A stretch of 64,000 bases of DNA from AC-37 sp036389295 (lineage in GTDB: Bacteria; Actinomycetota; Thermoleophilia; Solirubrobacterales; Thermoleophilaceae): the NCBI GenBank assembly GCA_036389295.1, contig DASVQB010000023.1, positions 53,280 through 117,279 on the forward strand, read 5' to 3'. Position numbers and translations under genes: made by a program. The notes beneath the pieces are model-generated. The model was not told where the DNA came from, searched no databases, and saw only the letters and a program-made list of their open reading frames with translations. Shown one piece after another: positions 16,397 to 23,951 of the stretch; position 1 is the first letter of the stretch; every line of letters starts with the position of its first letter.

Positions 16397-17563
16397 CTAC
16401 AGCCCGAGGGTCTTCGCGATGATGTTCTTCTGGATCTCCGACGTGCCGCCGTAGATCGTGCCCACGACGGCGGCGCGCAGGTAGCGCTCCATCGGGTACT
16501 CGGAGGCGTAGCCGTAGCCGCCCATGATCTGCATGCCCTCGAGCGCGCAGCGCTTGGCCAGCTCGGTGGTCGCGAGCTTCACCATCGACGCCTCCTGCGG
16601 CAGCATCCGGCCGGGGTCGTCGTCGGTCAGCCGCGCCACCCAGCGCACGAGCAGCCGGGCCTGCGCCAGGTCCGTCGCGAGATCGGCGAACTTGTGCTGG
16701 ATCGCCTGGAAGCCGCCGATCGGGCGGCCGAACTGGCGCCGCTCCTTGGCGTACGCGAGCGCGTCGTCGAACGCGCGCTGCCCGAGCCCGAGCGCGGTGG
16801 CGCCGAGGATCACGCGCTCGTTGTTGAGCCCGGCCATGAGCTGCGTCCAGCCGTTGCCCTCGGTGCCGAGCAGGGCGTCCTCGGGCACGCGGACCTCGTC
16901 GAGGTGCAGCTCGTTGGTCTCCTCGCCGCCGAGCGTCGGGATCGGCGTGATCGTGAAGCCCTCCGCCTCGCGCGGCACGAAGATCATCGACAGGCCCTCG
17001 TGCGGGGAGTCGCCCCTGTGCGTCCGGCAGACGATCAGGACGTGGCTCGCCTTGTGCGCGTACGAGCACCACATCTTCGAGCCGTTCAGCACCCACTCGC
17101 CGTTGTCCCGGGTGGCCGAGGTGGTGAGCGACGCCACGTCCGATCCCGACTCCGGCTCGGACATCGCGATCGCCAGGCCGCCGCCGCGGGCGACGCGTCC
17201 GAGCAGGTCGCGCTTCTGCTCCTCGGTGCCGAACCGGTTCAGCGCGCCGACCACGATCAGCGTGACGTTGTAGCCGCCCACCGGCGCCCGGCCGCGCGCG
17301 ATCTCCTCGAGGAACAGCGCCGCGTCGAAGAACGTTCCGCCCGACCCGCCGTACTCCTCGTCGATCGTCAGCCCGTACCAGCCGAGCTCCGCCATCTTCG
17401 CCGCGACCTCGTCCGACTGGAAGTCCTTGAACCCGTCGGTGAGCCTCTCGAGCCGCTCGCGGGTCAGCTCGCGCTCGCAGAAGTCGCGGATCGAGCGGAC
17501 GAAGTCCTGCTGCTCGTCCGTCAGGGCCAGCTCGGAGTTGCGCGTCAGCGTCGCGTCGAGCAT
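16397..17563 (-). CDS. Acyl-CoA dehydrogenase
   Basis: This 388-aa flavoprotein oxidises acyl-CoA to enoyl-CoA. The FAD/substrate motifs AIAMSEPESGSDVASL and the C-terminal MQIMGGYGYASEYPMERYLRD-like block are present. At the usual C-terminal catalytic position the sequence is IYGGTSEIQ, with Gly where medium-chain enzymes carry Glu; many family members place the base elsewhere, so activity is not excluded. It begins three bases after the stop of the second dehydrogenase gene, so the two are co-transcribed and may form a heteromer or act on related substrates. Confidence 0.9.
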   Translation of the reverse strand: MLDATLTRNSELALTDEQQDFVRSIRDFCERELTRERLERLTDGFKDFQSDEVAAKMAELGWYGLTIDEEYGGSGGTFFDAALFLEEIARGRAPVGGYNVTLIVVGALNRFGTEEQKRDLLGRVARGGGLAIAMSEPESGSDVASLTTSATRDNGEWVLNGSKMWCSYAHKASHVLIVCRTHRGDSPHEGLSMIFVPREAEGFTITPIPTLGGEETNELHLDEVRVPEDALLGTEGNGWTQLMAGLNNERVILGATALGLGQRAFDDALAYAKERRQFGRPIGGFQAIQHKFADLATDLAQARLLVRWVARLTDDDPGRMLPQEASMVKLATTELAKRCALEGMQIMGGYGYASEYPMERYLRAAVVGTIYGGTSEIQKNIIAKTLGL

Positions 17564-17566
17564 CGG

Positions 17567-18823
17567 TCAGGAGGCCCCGGCGCCGACGGCCGCGGGCGGC
17601 TGCGCCGCGGCGGCCGGCTCCTCGGACCGCCAGCGGTTCAGCTCGCGCAGCGCGATGACCATCTTGTGCACCTCGTCCGGCCCGTCGGCGAGCCGCAGCA
17701 TCCGCAGGCCGCGCCACATCGCGGCGAGCGGCGTGTCGTCGGACACGCCGAGCGCGCCGTGCACCTGGATCGCCCGGTCGAGCACGTCCATGACAACGTT
17801 CGCGGCCACGACCTTGGTCATCGAGATCGCCTGGCGCGCCTCGCGCTTGCCGTACTCGTCCATCTGCCAGGCCGCGTTCAGGACCATCAGCCGGGCGCCG
17901 TCGATCTCGATCCGCGACTTCGCGACGAAGTCCTGGATGAACTGCTTGTCCGCGAGCGGGCCGCCGAACGCCTGCCGCTCGTTCGCCCGCCGGCACATCA
18001 TCTCGAGCGCCCGCTCCGCGGCGCCGATCGCGCGCATGCAGTGGTGGATGCGGCCGGGGCCGAGCCGGTCCTGGGCGACCTTGAAGCCCGCGCCGCGCTC
18101 GCCGAGCAGGTTGTCCTTCGGCACCCGGCACGACTCGTAGCGGATCTCGCAGTGGCCCGGGCCGCCGGAGTGGCCCATGACCGGCACCGGCCGGACCAGG
18201 TCGAAGCCGGGCGCGTCGGTCGGCACCAGGATCATGCTGGCGCGCTTGTGCGGAGCGGCGTCGGGGTCGGTCACGACCATCGCGATCGCCACCGCCGCGC
18301 CCACCGCGCCCGACGTGAACCACTTGTGCGCGTCGATCACCCACTCGTCGCCGTCGAGGACCGCCTGGCCGCGCAGTCCGGTCGGGTCGGACCCGGCCGT
18401 CTCCGGCTCGGTCATCGAGAAGCAGCTGCGGATCTCGCCGTCGAGCAGCGGCTGGAGCCAGCGCTCCTTCTGCTCGGGCGTGCCGTGGTCGACGAGGATC
18501 TCGATGTTGCCGGTGTCCGGCGCCGAGCAGTTGAACGCCATCGGCGCGACGAGGCTCCGCCCCATCGCCTCGCACAGCATCCCGTACTCCCAGTTGGTCA
18601 GCCCGGTGCCGTGCTCCTCGTCGGGCAGGAACAGGTTCCAGAGCCCGTCGGCGCGGGCGCGATCGCGGATCTCGACCAGGAGCTGCGGGTACGGCACCCC
18701 CGGGCCGACCTCCTCGTCGAGCGCGCGGAGCAGCTCCAGCTCGACCGGGTAGACGTGCTCGTCCAGGAATGCGCCGATCCGCTCGCTGAGCTCCTCGACG
18801 CGAGGTGACGGTGAGAAGTCCAT
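17567..18823 (-). CDS. Acyl-CoA dehydrogenase, ACAD10/11-like
   Basis: This is a 418-aa acyl-CoA dehydrogenase. CFSMTEPETAGSDP is the flavin-binding signature. The end carries IQVHGALGVSDDTPLA followed by LADGPDEVH, the form typical of the ACAD10/11 branch, where Asp replaces the usual Glu region. It is first gene of a two-gene unit with 16397-17563. A TAGCCT box at 18831-18836 (complement) ends seven bases before the ATG, suggesting leaderless transcription. Confidence 0.88.
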   Translation of the reverse strand: MDFSPSPRVEELSERIGAFLDEHVYPVELELLRALDEEVGPGVPYPQLLVEIRDRARADGLWNLFLPDEEHGTGLTNWEYGMLCEAMGRSLVAPMAFNCSAPDTGNIEILVDHGTPEQKERWLQPLLDGEIRSCFSMTEPETAGSDPTGLRGQAVLDGDEWVIDAHKWFTSGAVGAAVAIAMVVTDPDAAPHKRASMILVPTDAPGFDLVRPVPVMGHSGGPGHCEIRYESCRVPKDNLLGERGAGFKVAQDRLGPGRIHHCMRAIGAAERALEMMCRRANERQAFGGPLADKQFIQDFVAKSRIEIDGARLMVLNAAWQMDEYGKREARQAISMTKVVAANVVMDVLDRAIQVHGALGVSDDTPLAAMWRGLRMLRLADGPDEVHKMVIALRELNRWRSEEPAAAAQPPAAVGAGAS

Positions 18824-18833
18824 GCGCGGGAGG

Positions 18834-19652
18834 CTATCCCGGCTTGCGAGCGAGCGTCAGCAGGTACTCCGCGTCGACGTGCATGTTGTAGTCCGTGGAG
18901 ACGTTCAGGTCCTCCATCAGGCGGACGATCTCCTCGCGGCAGTCGGCCCAGCGGCCGTCGGGCTCGAGCGCCTCGCGGGCGCGGACCATCGGCCCGTAGT
19001 TGGTCTCCATGAACGACACGTAGTCGTCCGGCGTGTCGAAGATCCACGGCACCGTGGCCCGGTCGAACTCGAGCTCGACGCCGGTGCCCTCGAACAGCCG
19101 CTCGACGTGGTCGCGGTCGCCCCACAGCGGGGGCGGCGAGGCGAACTCCGGCGGCGCCGGCAGGTAGCCCGCCATGATCTTGAAGAGCTGCCCGACCTGG
19201 CCCTGGGGCGTCCAGTTGACGACGGCGATCAGACCGCCGGGCCTGCACACGCGGACGAGCTCCCTCGCCGTCACCTCGTGCCGCGGCGCGAACATCACGC
19301 CGAACGCGGAGTACACGCGGTCGAAGCGACCGTCCTCGAACGGCAGGTCCTCGGCGTCGCCCTCGACCCACTCGACCTCGACGCCCATCTCGCCGGCGCG
19401 GCGGCGCGCCGCGTCGAACAGCTCGGGCGCGAGGTCGAGGCCGACGACGCGCCCGCCCGCGGCGGCGGCGAGCAGCGCCACGTTGCCGCTGCCGGTCGCC
19501 ACGTCGAGCACCTCCATGCCCTCCTCGACCGGGGCGTGCGCAAGCAGCTCGCGCGGAGGGCCCTCCTCGACCATCTTCGCGACCTCCGGGTAGTCCCCGG
19601 ACGCCCAGACCGCGTGGTGGACCTCCTTCAGCTGCGCGACCTCGTCGCTCAT
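18834..19652 (-). CDS. SAM-dependent class I methyltransferase
   Basis: This 272-aa methyltransferase has the AdoMet motif I VLDVATGSGNVAL, motif II GLDLAPE and the acidic VEGDAEDLPF. It resembles UbiE/Cyp-type small-molecule methyltransferases; no substrate is indicated. Its ATG overlaps the stop of the upstream unknown gene (ATGA at 19649-19652), which argues that the two act together. It ends 10 bases before the divergently unrelated acyl-CoA dehydrogenase start. Confidence 0.85.
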   Translation of the reverse strand: MSDEVAQLKEVHHAVWASGDYPEVAKMVEEGPPRELLAHAPVEEGMEVLDVATGSGNVALLAAAAGGRVVGLDLAPELFDAARRRAGEMGVEVEWVEGDAEDLPFEDGRFDRVYSAFGVMFAPRHEVTARELVRVCRPGGLIAVVNWTPQGQVGQLFKIMAGYLPAPPEFASPPPLWGDRDHVERLFEGTGVELEFDRATVPWIFDTPDDYVSFMETNYGPMVRAREALEPDGRWADCREEIVRLMEDLNVSTDYNMHVDAEYLLTLARKPG

Positions 19653-20362
19653 GCACCGCCCCCGTTCCTGTCGAGCCCGTACCGCTCCCAGTGGCGGTCG
19701 GGGATGTCCGATGGGTCCTTGTACCAGTACCACGTGCAGGGATCGCGCCCGTAGTCGTCCGGCGGGTCGCTCGGGTAGAGGGGGTAGCCGATCCACCGGA
19801 TCGGGAGCGACTCGTTCATGAACGAGCAGTGGGTGCAGTAGAGCGGGAAGCCCTCGCGGCCGTAGCTCCAGTCGTGCGCGCGCTCGGTCGTGCCGTAGCC
19901 GTCCGGCCCCTCGTAGCGGCCCATGCGCACGAGCCGCTGCCCGGACCCGCACGGGTTCATCCGGAAGGTGAACTTCTCGTCGTCCTCCTCGATCGAGAAG
20001 GCGCCCGGGTGCGGACCGGTGCCGCTGCACGAGTGCGCGCGCCAGGTGGCGGCGAGCGCGTGGACGATCTGGCGCCGGTCGCGCTCGGCGATCTTCTCGA
20101 CGTCGCGCCGCCAGCCCCTCCCCTGGCCGGACCTCCAGGCGTCGGCGACCGCGTCCTCGCCGAGCCGCTCCTGCACGAAGGTGATCAGGCCGGCCACGCC
20201 CTCGACCATCAGGTCGTGGAGGTGGCGCCACTCGTGCCTCATCGCCTCGCAGAGGGCGCGCGCCTCGTCGAGGTCGCCGCGGTCGATCGCCTCGATCGCG
20301 CGGTCCATCGTGGGACGCGCCATCTCCCGCAGCTCGTCGTCGGAGAACCACCGCTCGGCCAT
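19649..20362 (-). CDS. Conserved protein of unknown function with cysteine motifs
   Basis: This 237-aa protein is not recognised. The N-terminal ~110 residues are helical and contain MRHEWRHLHD. The C-terminal half carries cysteines in NPCGSGQRL, LYCTHCSFMNE and DPCTWYWYK, a spacing that could bind a metal or act as a redox or ring-type site. It has no signal or membrane segment. Translational coupling to the following methyltransferase suggests that it prepares, binds or protects that enzyme's substrate (inference). Confidence 0.7.
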   Translation of the reverse strand: MAERWFSDDELREMARPTMDRAIEAIDRGDLDEARALCEAMRHEWRHLHDLMVEGVAGLITFVQERLGEDAVADAWRSGQGRGWRRDVEKIAERDRRQIVHALAATWRAHSCSGTGPHPGAFSIEEDDEKFTFRMNPCGSGQRLVRMGRYEGPDGYGTTERAHDWSYGREGFPLYCTHCSFMNESLPIRWIGYPLYPSDPPDDYGRDPCTWYWYKDPSDIPDRHWERYGLDRNGGGA

Positions 20363-20429
20363 CGCCCTCCTCTCCGCCCCGGGCCGCCGGGGGCGGGCCG
20401 GGCTCGCTCGTCCTGCGGGACGCTACCGG

Positions 20430-20435
20430 TAGCAT
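20430..20435 (+). promoter_or_regulatory. Leaderless-type -10 box (TAGCAT)
   Basis: TAGCAT ends eight bases before the GTG start at 20444, with no Shine-Dalgarno sequence between them. It matches the TAnnnT boxes seen before several other starts in this window. Confidence 0.4.
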
Positions 20436-20443
20436 GGCCGCGG

Positions 20444-21931
20444 GTGCCGCCGCTCGGGCTGCTGGTCTTCGTCGTCGGCGCGGGCTCGCTCGGCAGCGAG
20501 ATCGCCGGCGCTCGCCTCCTGGCGCCCTACTTCGGCGCCTCCACGATCGTCTGGGCGAACACGATCGCCACCGTGCTCACCGCGCTGTCGATCGGCTACT
20601 GGCTCGGCGGGCGGCTGGCCGACCGGCGGCCGGAGCGGCGCGTCCTCTGCCTGGTGGTGGAGTGCGCGGCGGTCGCGCTCGCGCTCGTCCCGATCGCGGG
20701 CCGCCCGTTCCTGGACGGCGCGGTCGAGGCCCTCGACGACGTGTCCGCCGGGGCGTTCGTCGGGTCGCTCCTCGGCGTGTCGGTGCTGCTCGCGGTCCCG
20801 GTGCTGCTGATGGGCGCCGTGGCCCCGTTCGCGATCCGCCTGTCGATCGGCGCGGTGTCCGAGAGCGGGCGCGTGTCGGGCCGGCTGTACGCGATCTCGA
20901 CCGCGGGCTCGCTCGCCGGCACGTTCCTGGCCGCGCTGGTCCTGATCCCCCTGGCCGGCACGCAGCGCACGTTCCTCGTCTTCGCCCTCGCGATGGCCGC
21001 CGTCGCCGCGCTCGGCCTGCCCCGGCGCGCGCTCGTGGTCCCCGCCGTCCTGGCGGGCGCGATCGCGCTGCCGACCGGCTCGATCAAGGACGAGTCCGCC
21101 GACGGCCGCGTGATCTGGGAGGCCGACACCGAGTACCAGTACGCGCGCGTGGTCGAGAAGCCGGACGGCGAGCGCGTGCTCGAGCTGAACGAGGGCGTCG
21201 CGGAGCACTCCTACTACCGGCCCGGCTCGTACCTCACCGGCTACCTCGACGACCACTTCCTGGTGCTGCCGCTCGCGCTCGGCGAGGAGCCGCCGCGGGG
21301 GATCGCGGTCCTCGGCAACGCGGCCGGCACGATCGCGCGCGAGTACGGCCGCTTCTTCCCGCGGACGCTCGTCGACGGCGTCGAGATCGACCGCGAGCTG
21401 AGCGACGTCGGCCGGCGCCTGTTCGACATGCGCGCCCCGCGGCTGCGCATCCACACCGAGGACGCCCGGCCGTTCCTGCGCCGCGCCGACGAGCGCTACG
21501 ACGCGATCTTCCTGGACGCGTACCGCCAGCCGTACATCCCCTTCTACCTCGTGACGCGCGAGTTCTTCGACCTCTGCCGCGACCGGCTCGCGCCGGGCGG
21601 GCCGCTGGTCGTGAACGTGGGCCACCCCGAGGGCGACGACCGGCTCGAGCGGGCCGTGACCGCGACGCTCTCCCGGACCTTCGCGCACGTGCTCCGCGAC
21701 GAGGTGGCGGACACGAACGTCCTACTTGTCGCGTCGGCGGCCCGCCCGAGCGCCGCCCGGCTCGCCGCCGCGGCGGGCCGGCTCGGGCCGGAGCTCGGCC
21801 CGCTGGCGCGCGACGCGGCCGCCCGGCTCGAGCCCCCGCTCGCCGGCGGCGAGGTCTACACGGACGACCGGGCGCCGGTGGAGTGGCTGATCGACCGCTC
21901 GATCGTCGAGTACGCAGCAGACGACAGATGA
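20444..21931 (+). CDS. Membrane protein fused to a spermidine synthase-like domain
   Basis: This 495-aa protein has an N-terminal half of about seven membrane helices, beginning LGLLVFVVGAGSLGSEIAG. The cytoplasmic C-terminal half has a spermidine-synthase/methyltransferase fold: VLGNAAGTIAREYG in place of the usual GGGDG loop, VDGVEIDRE for the cofactor ribose acid, and IFLDAYRQPYIP at the catalytic-Asp position. The glycine-loop change means that genuine aminopropyl transfer is uncertain. GTG at 20444 is chosen because a TAGCAT box precedes it and no other in-frame start gives the first helix. Confidence 0.82.
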   Translation: MPPLGLLVFVVGAGSLGSEIAGARLLAPYFGASTIVWANTIATVLTALSIGYWLGGRLADRRPERRVLCLVVECAAVALALVPIAGRPFLDGAVEALDDVSAGAFVGSLLGVSVLLAVPVLLMGAVAPFAIRLSIGAVSESGRVSGRLYAISTAGSLAGTFLAALVLIPLAGTQRTFLVFALAMAAVAALGLPRRALVVPAVLAGAIALPTGSIKDESADGRVIWEADTEYQYARVVEKPDGERVLELNEGVAEHSYYRPGSYLTGYLDDHFLVLPLALGEEPPRGIAVLGNAAGTIAREYGRFFPRTLVDGVEIDRELSDVGRRLFDMRAPRLRIHTEDARPFLRRADERYDAIFLDAYRQPYIPFYLVTREFFDLCRDRLAPGGPLVVNVGHPEGDDRLERAVTATLSRTFAHVLRDEVADTNVLLVASAARPSAARLAAAAGRLGPELGPLARDAAARLEPPLAGGEVYTDDRAPVEWLIDRSIVEYAADDR

Positions 21932-21936
21932 GGAGG
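21931..21936 (+). promoter_or_regulatory. Strong ribosome binding site
   Basis: AGGAGG lies six bases before ATG 21943. It decides that start over the ATG at 21928, which overlaps the upstream stop. Confidence 0.7.
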
Positions 21937-21942
21937 CAGCCG

Positions 21943-22749
21943 ATGGCGAAGGTCCTGTACGAGAAGCGCGACCGGATCGCGTGGGTGACGATCAACCGCC
22001 CCGAGGCGAAGAACGCGATCGACCCGGAGACGCACGAGCTCCTGTGGTCGACGTGGGAGGACTTCCGCGACGACGACTCGGTCGACGTGGCGATCCTGAC
22101 CGGGGCCGGCGACGCGTTCAGCGCGGGCGCCGACCTGAAGACGTTCATCCCGCCGTGGATGGAGGGGACGACGGCGGGGAGGGTGCGCGACAACGTGGCC
22201 ACGGGGCTCGGCGGCCTGACCCGCGGGCTGCACCGGATCCACAAGCCGACGATCGCGGCGGTGAACGGCTGGGCGCTCGCCGGCGGGCTCGAGACCGCGC
22301 TCGCCTGCGACATCCGGATCGCGTCGGAGCGCGCGATGTTCGGGTCGTTCGAGGCCCGCCGCGGCTACCACCACGGCGACGGCGGGATCGTCCGGCTGGT
22401 CAACGTGTGCGGTGCCGGGATCGCCCTGGAGATGCTCCTGACGGCCGAGCCGATCGACGCCGGGCGGGCGCTCGCATGCAACATGGTCTCGCGCGTGGTG
22501 CCGCACGAGCGGCTGATGGAGGAGGCCGAGCTGACCGCGCGGACGATCCTGCGCAACTCGCAGCGCGCGGTCCGCTCGGCGAAGGAGACGATCCTCGACG
22601 TGATCGGCCGCCCGCTCGACGACCAGCTCCGGATCGAGGCGCTGAACGGCTACTCGTCCGCCGACCCGGAGGAGACGATGGGCCTGCTCCGGCGCTTCTA
22701 CGACAAGACCGACGCGGGGCGGGCGGGCACGCACCGGACGGAGCTGTGA
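21943..22749 (+). CDS. Enoyl-CoA hydratase/isomerase (crotonase) family
   Basis: This 268-aa crotonase-fold protein has oxyanion-hole segments FSAGADLK and GWALAGGLE, plus the usual ITINRPEAKNA-like start (WVTINRPEAKNAID). One conserved acid position falls in SFEARRGYHHG. It probably hydrates or isomerises an acyl-CoA, fitting the nearby dehydrogenases. The following reductase starts inside its stop codon (GTGA), so together they could carry out hydration and hydroxyacyl oxidation. Confidence 0.88.
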   Translation: MAKVLYEKRDRIAWVTINRPEAKNAIDPETHELLWSTWEDFRDDDSVDVAILTGAGDAFSAGADLKTFIPPWMEGTTAGRVRDNVATGLGGLTRGLHRIHKPTIAAVNGWALAGGLETALACDIRIASERAMFGSFEARRGYHHGDGGIVRLVNVCGAGIALEMLLTAEPIDAGRALACNMVSRVVPHERLMEEAELTARTILRNSQRAVRSAKETILDVIGRPLDDQLRIEALNGYSSADPEETMGLLRRFYDKTDAGRAGTHRTEL

Positions 22750-23432
22750 GGCGGGCGCTCGTCACCGGCGCGGCGCGCGGCATCGGCGCCGCCATCGCCG
22801 AGCGGCTGCGGTCCGACGGGCTCGACGTGGTCACGCTCGACCGGGACCCCGGCTGCGACCTGCGCGTGGACCTGGCCGCGGCGGACCCGCTCCCGGAGCT
22901 GGGCGAGGTCGACGTCTGCGTGTCGAACGCGGCGATCACCGACACGATCGCGCCCGCCCACCGCATGACGGCGGAGCAGTGGCGGCGCGACCTGGACGTG
23001 AACCTGACCGGCGCCTTCCGGGTCGTGCAGGCGTGCCTGCCGGGCATGCGCGAGCGCCGCGGCGGCCGGGTGGTGGCGATCTCGAGCGCCGCGGCGCTCG
23101 GCGGGCTGCCGGGCCAGGTGGCCTACGCGGCCTCGAAGGCGGGCCTGCTCGGGATGGTCAAGACGATCGCCGCCGAGAACGCCGGCCGCGGGATCGCGGT
23201 CAACGCGGTGCTGCCGGGCATGGTCGCCACCGAGAAGGTGCTCGGGATGCCGCCGGCGGTGCTGGAGCGCGTGACCGCCTCGATGCCGTCCGGCCGGATG
23301 GCCGAGCCGGGCGAGGTGGCCGCGCTGGTGGCCTTCCTGGCCTCGGACGAGGCCGCCTACGTGACGGGTCAGGCGATCGTGATCGACGGCGGGCTGGGGC
23401 TGAACGCGATGTCGCTGGGGTCGTCGACCTAG
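22746..23432 (+). CDS. Short-chain dehydrogenase/reductase
   Basis: This 228-aa Rossmann-fold SDR has TGAARGIG (cofactor loop, residues 7-14), SNAAI in the NNAG position, the Ser of ISSAAAL and the catalytic YAASK. The C-terminal VTGQAIVIDGG is typical of FabG-like members. GTG at 22746 overlaps the stop of the crotonase gene. A role as 3-hydroxyacyl-CoA dehydrogenase in the same unit is likely but inferred. Confidence 0.88.
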   Translation: MRRALVTGAARGIGAAIAERLRSDGLDVVTLDRDPGCDLRVDLAAADPLPELGEVDVCVSNAAITDTIAPAHRMTAEQWRRDLDVNLTGAFRVVQACLPGMRERRGGRVVAISSAAALGGLPGQVAYAASKAGLLGMVKTIAAENAGRGIAVNAVLPGMVATEKVLGMPPAVLERVTASMPSGRMAEPGEVAALVAFLASDEAAYVTGQAIVIDGGLGLNAMSLGSST

Positions 23433-23439
23433 GGCGCCG

Positions 23440-23903
23440 GTGCGACGCCGGCCGGCCCCCGCGGGACCCGCGCTTCCAGGCGGACTACTGCGGCGTCCCG
23501 GCCTGTACATCGACGACCCCAGGCACACGGGCACCACGTGCGGCGTCAGCGGCGTCGCGGAGGCGCTGTGCGGGGTCAACGACGCGCGCGACTACGTGCC
23601 GCAGGGGTCGCCGGACCCGAAGGCGGACCCCTCGCGCGCCCGCGTCGAGGGCGTCTTCGACTTCACGACCGGCGACGTCGTGTTCCGCCGGCGAGCGACG
23701 CCGCCGACTTCCGCCGGTTCGTGGACAGCGTCCGCGGGCAGCTCGCGCTCTTCCCCGATCTGACGCCCGTGGCCGAGCAGGGGGACCAGGACCGGGCCAC
23801 GACCCTCGGGAGCAGGATCGACGAGCTCGTCGCGGTGGGAGACGGGATCGCGACGAAGCTCGGCCTGGACGAGTGCGCGAAGGACGTCGAGCCGCAGGGC
23901 TGA
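23440..23903 (+). pseudogene. Frameshifted unknown gene
   Basis: Two partial frames make one plausible protein. From 23440 the frame gives LYIDDPRHTGTTCGVSG ... VEGVFDFTTGDVVFRR; from about 23690 the sense continues one base out of phase as SDAADFRRFVDSVRGQL ... GLDECAKDVEPQG with a stop at 23903. One missing base near 23680-23700 would join them. No product is recognised. The three cysteines and acidic composition suggest a small exported or redox protein that may have lost its N-terminus. It is either a decayed gene or a sequencing error. It lies between the SDR operon and the convergent PLD-like gene. Confidence 0.5.
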
Positions 23904-23951
23904 TCGCCCGATCGCCGTCCGCGGCGCGGACGGCGATCCGGAGACCTCCGT

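Noticed and set aside
16397..17563. Inactive acyl-CoA dehydrogenase because the C-terminal Glu is Gly
   Set aside because: Many active family members have IYGGTSEI and use a base from another position.
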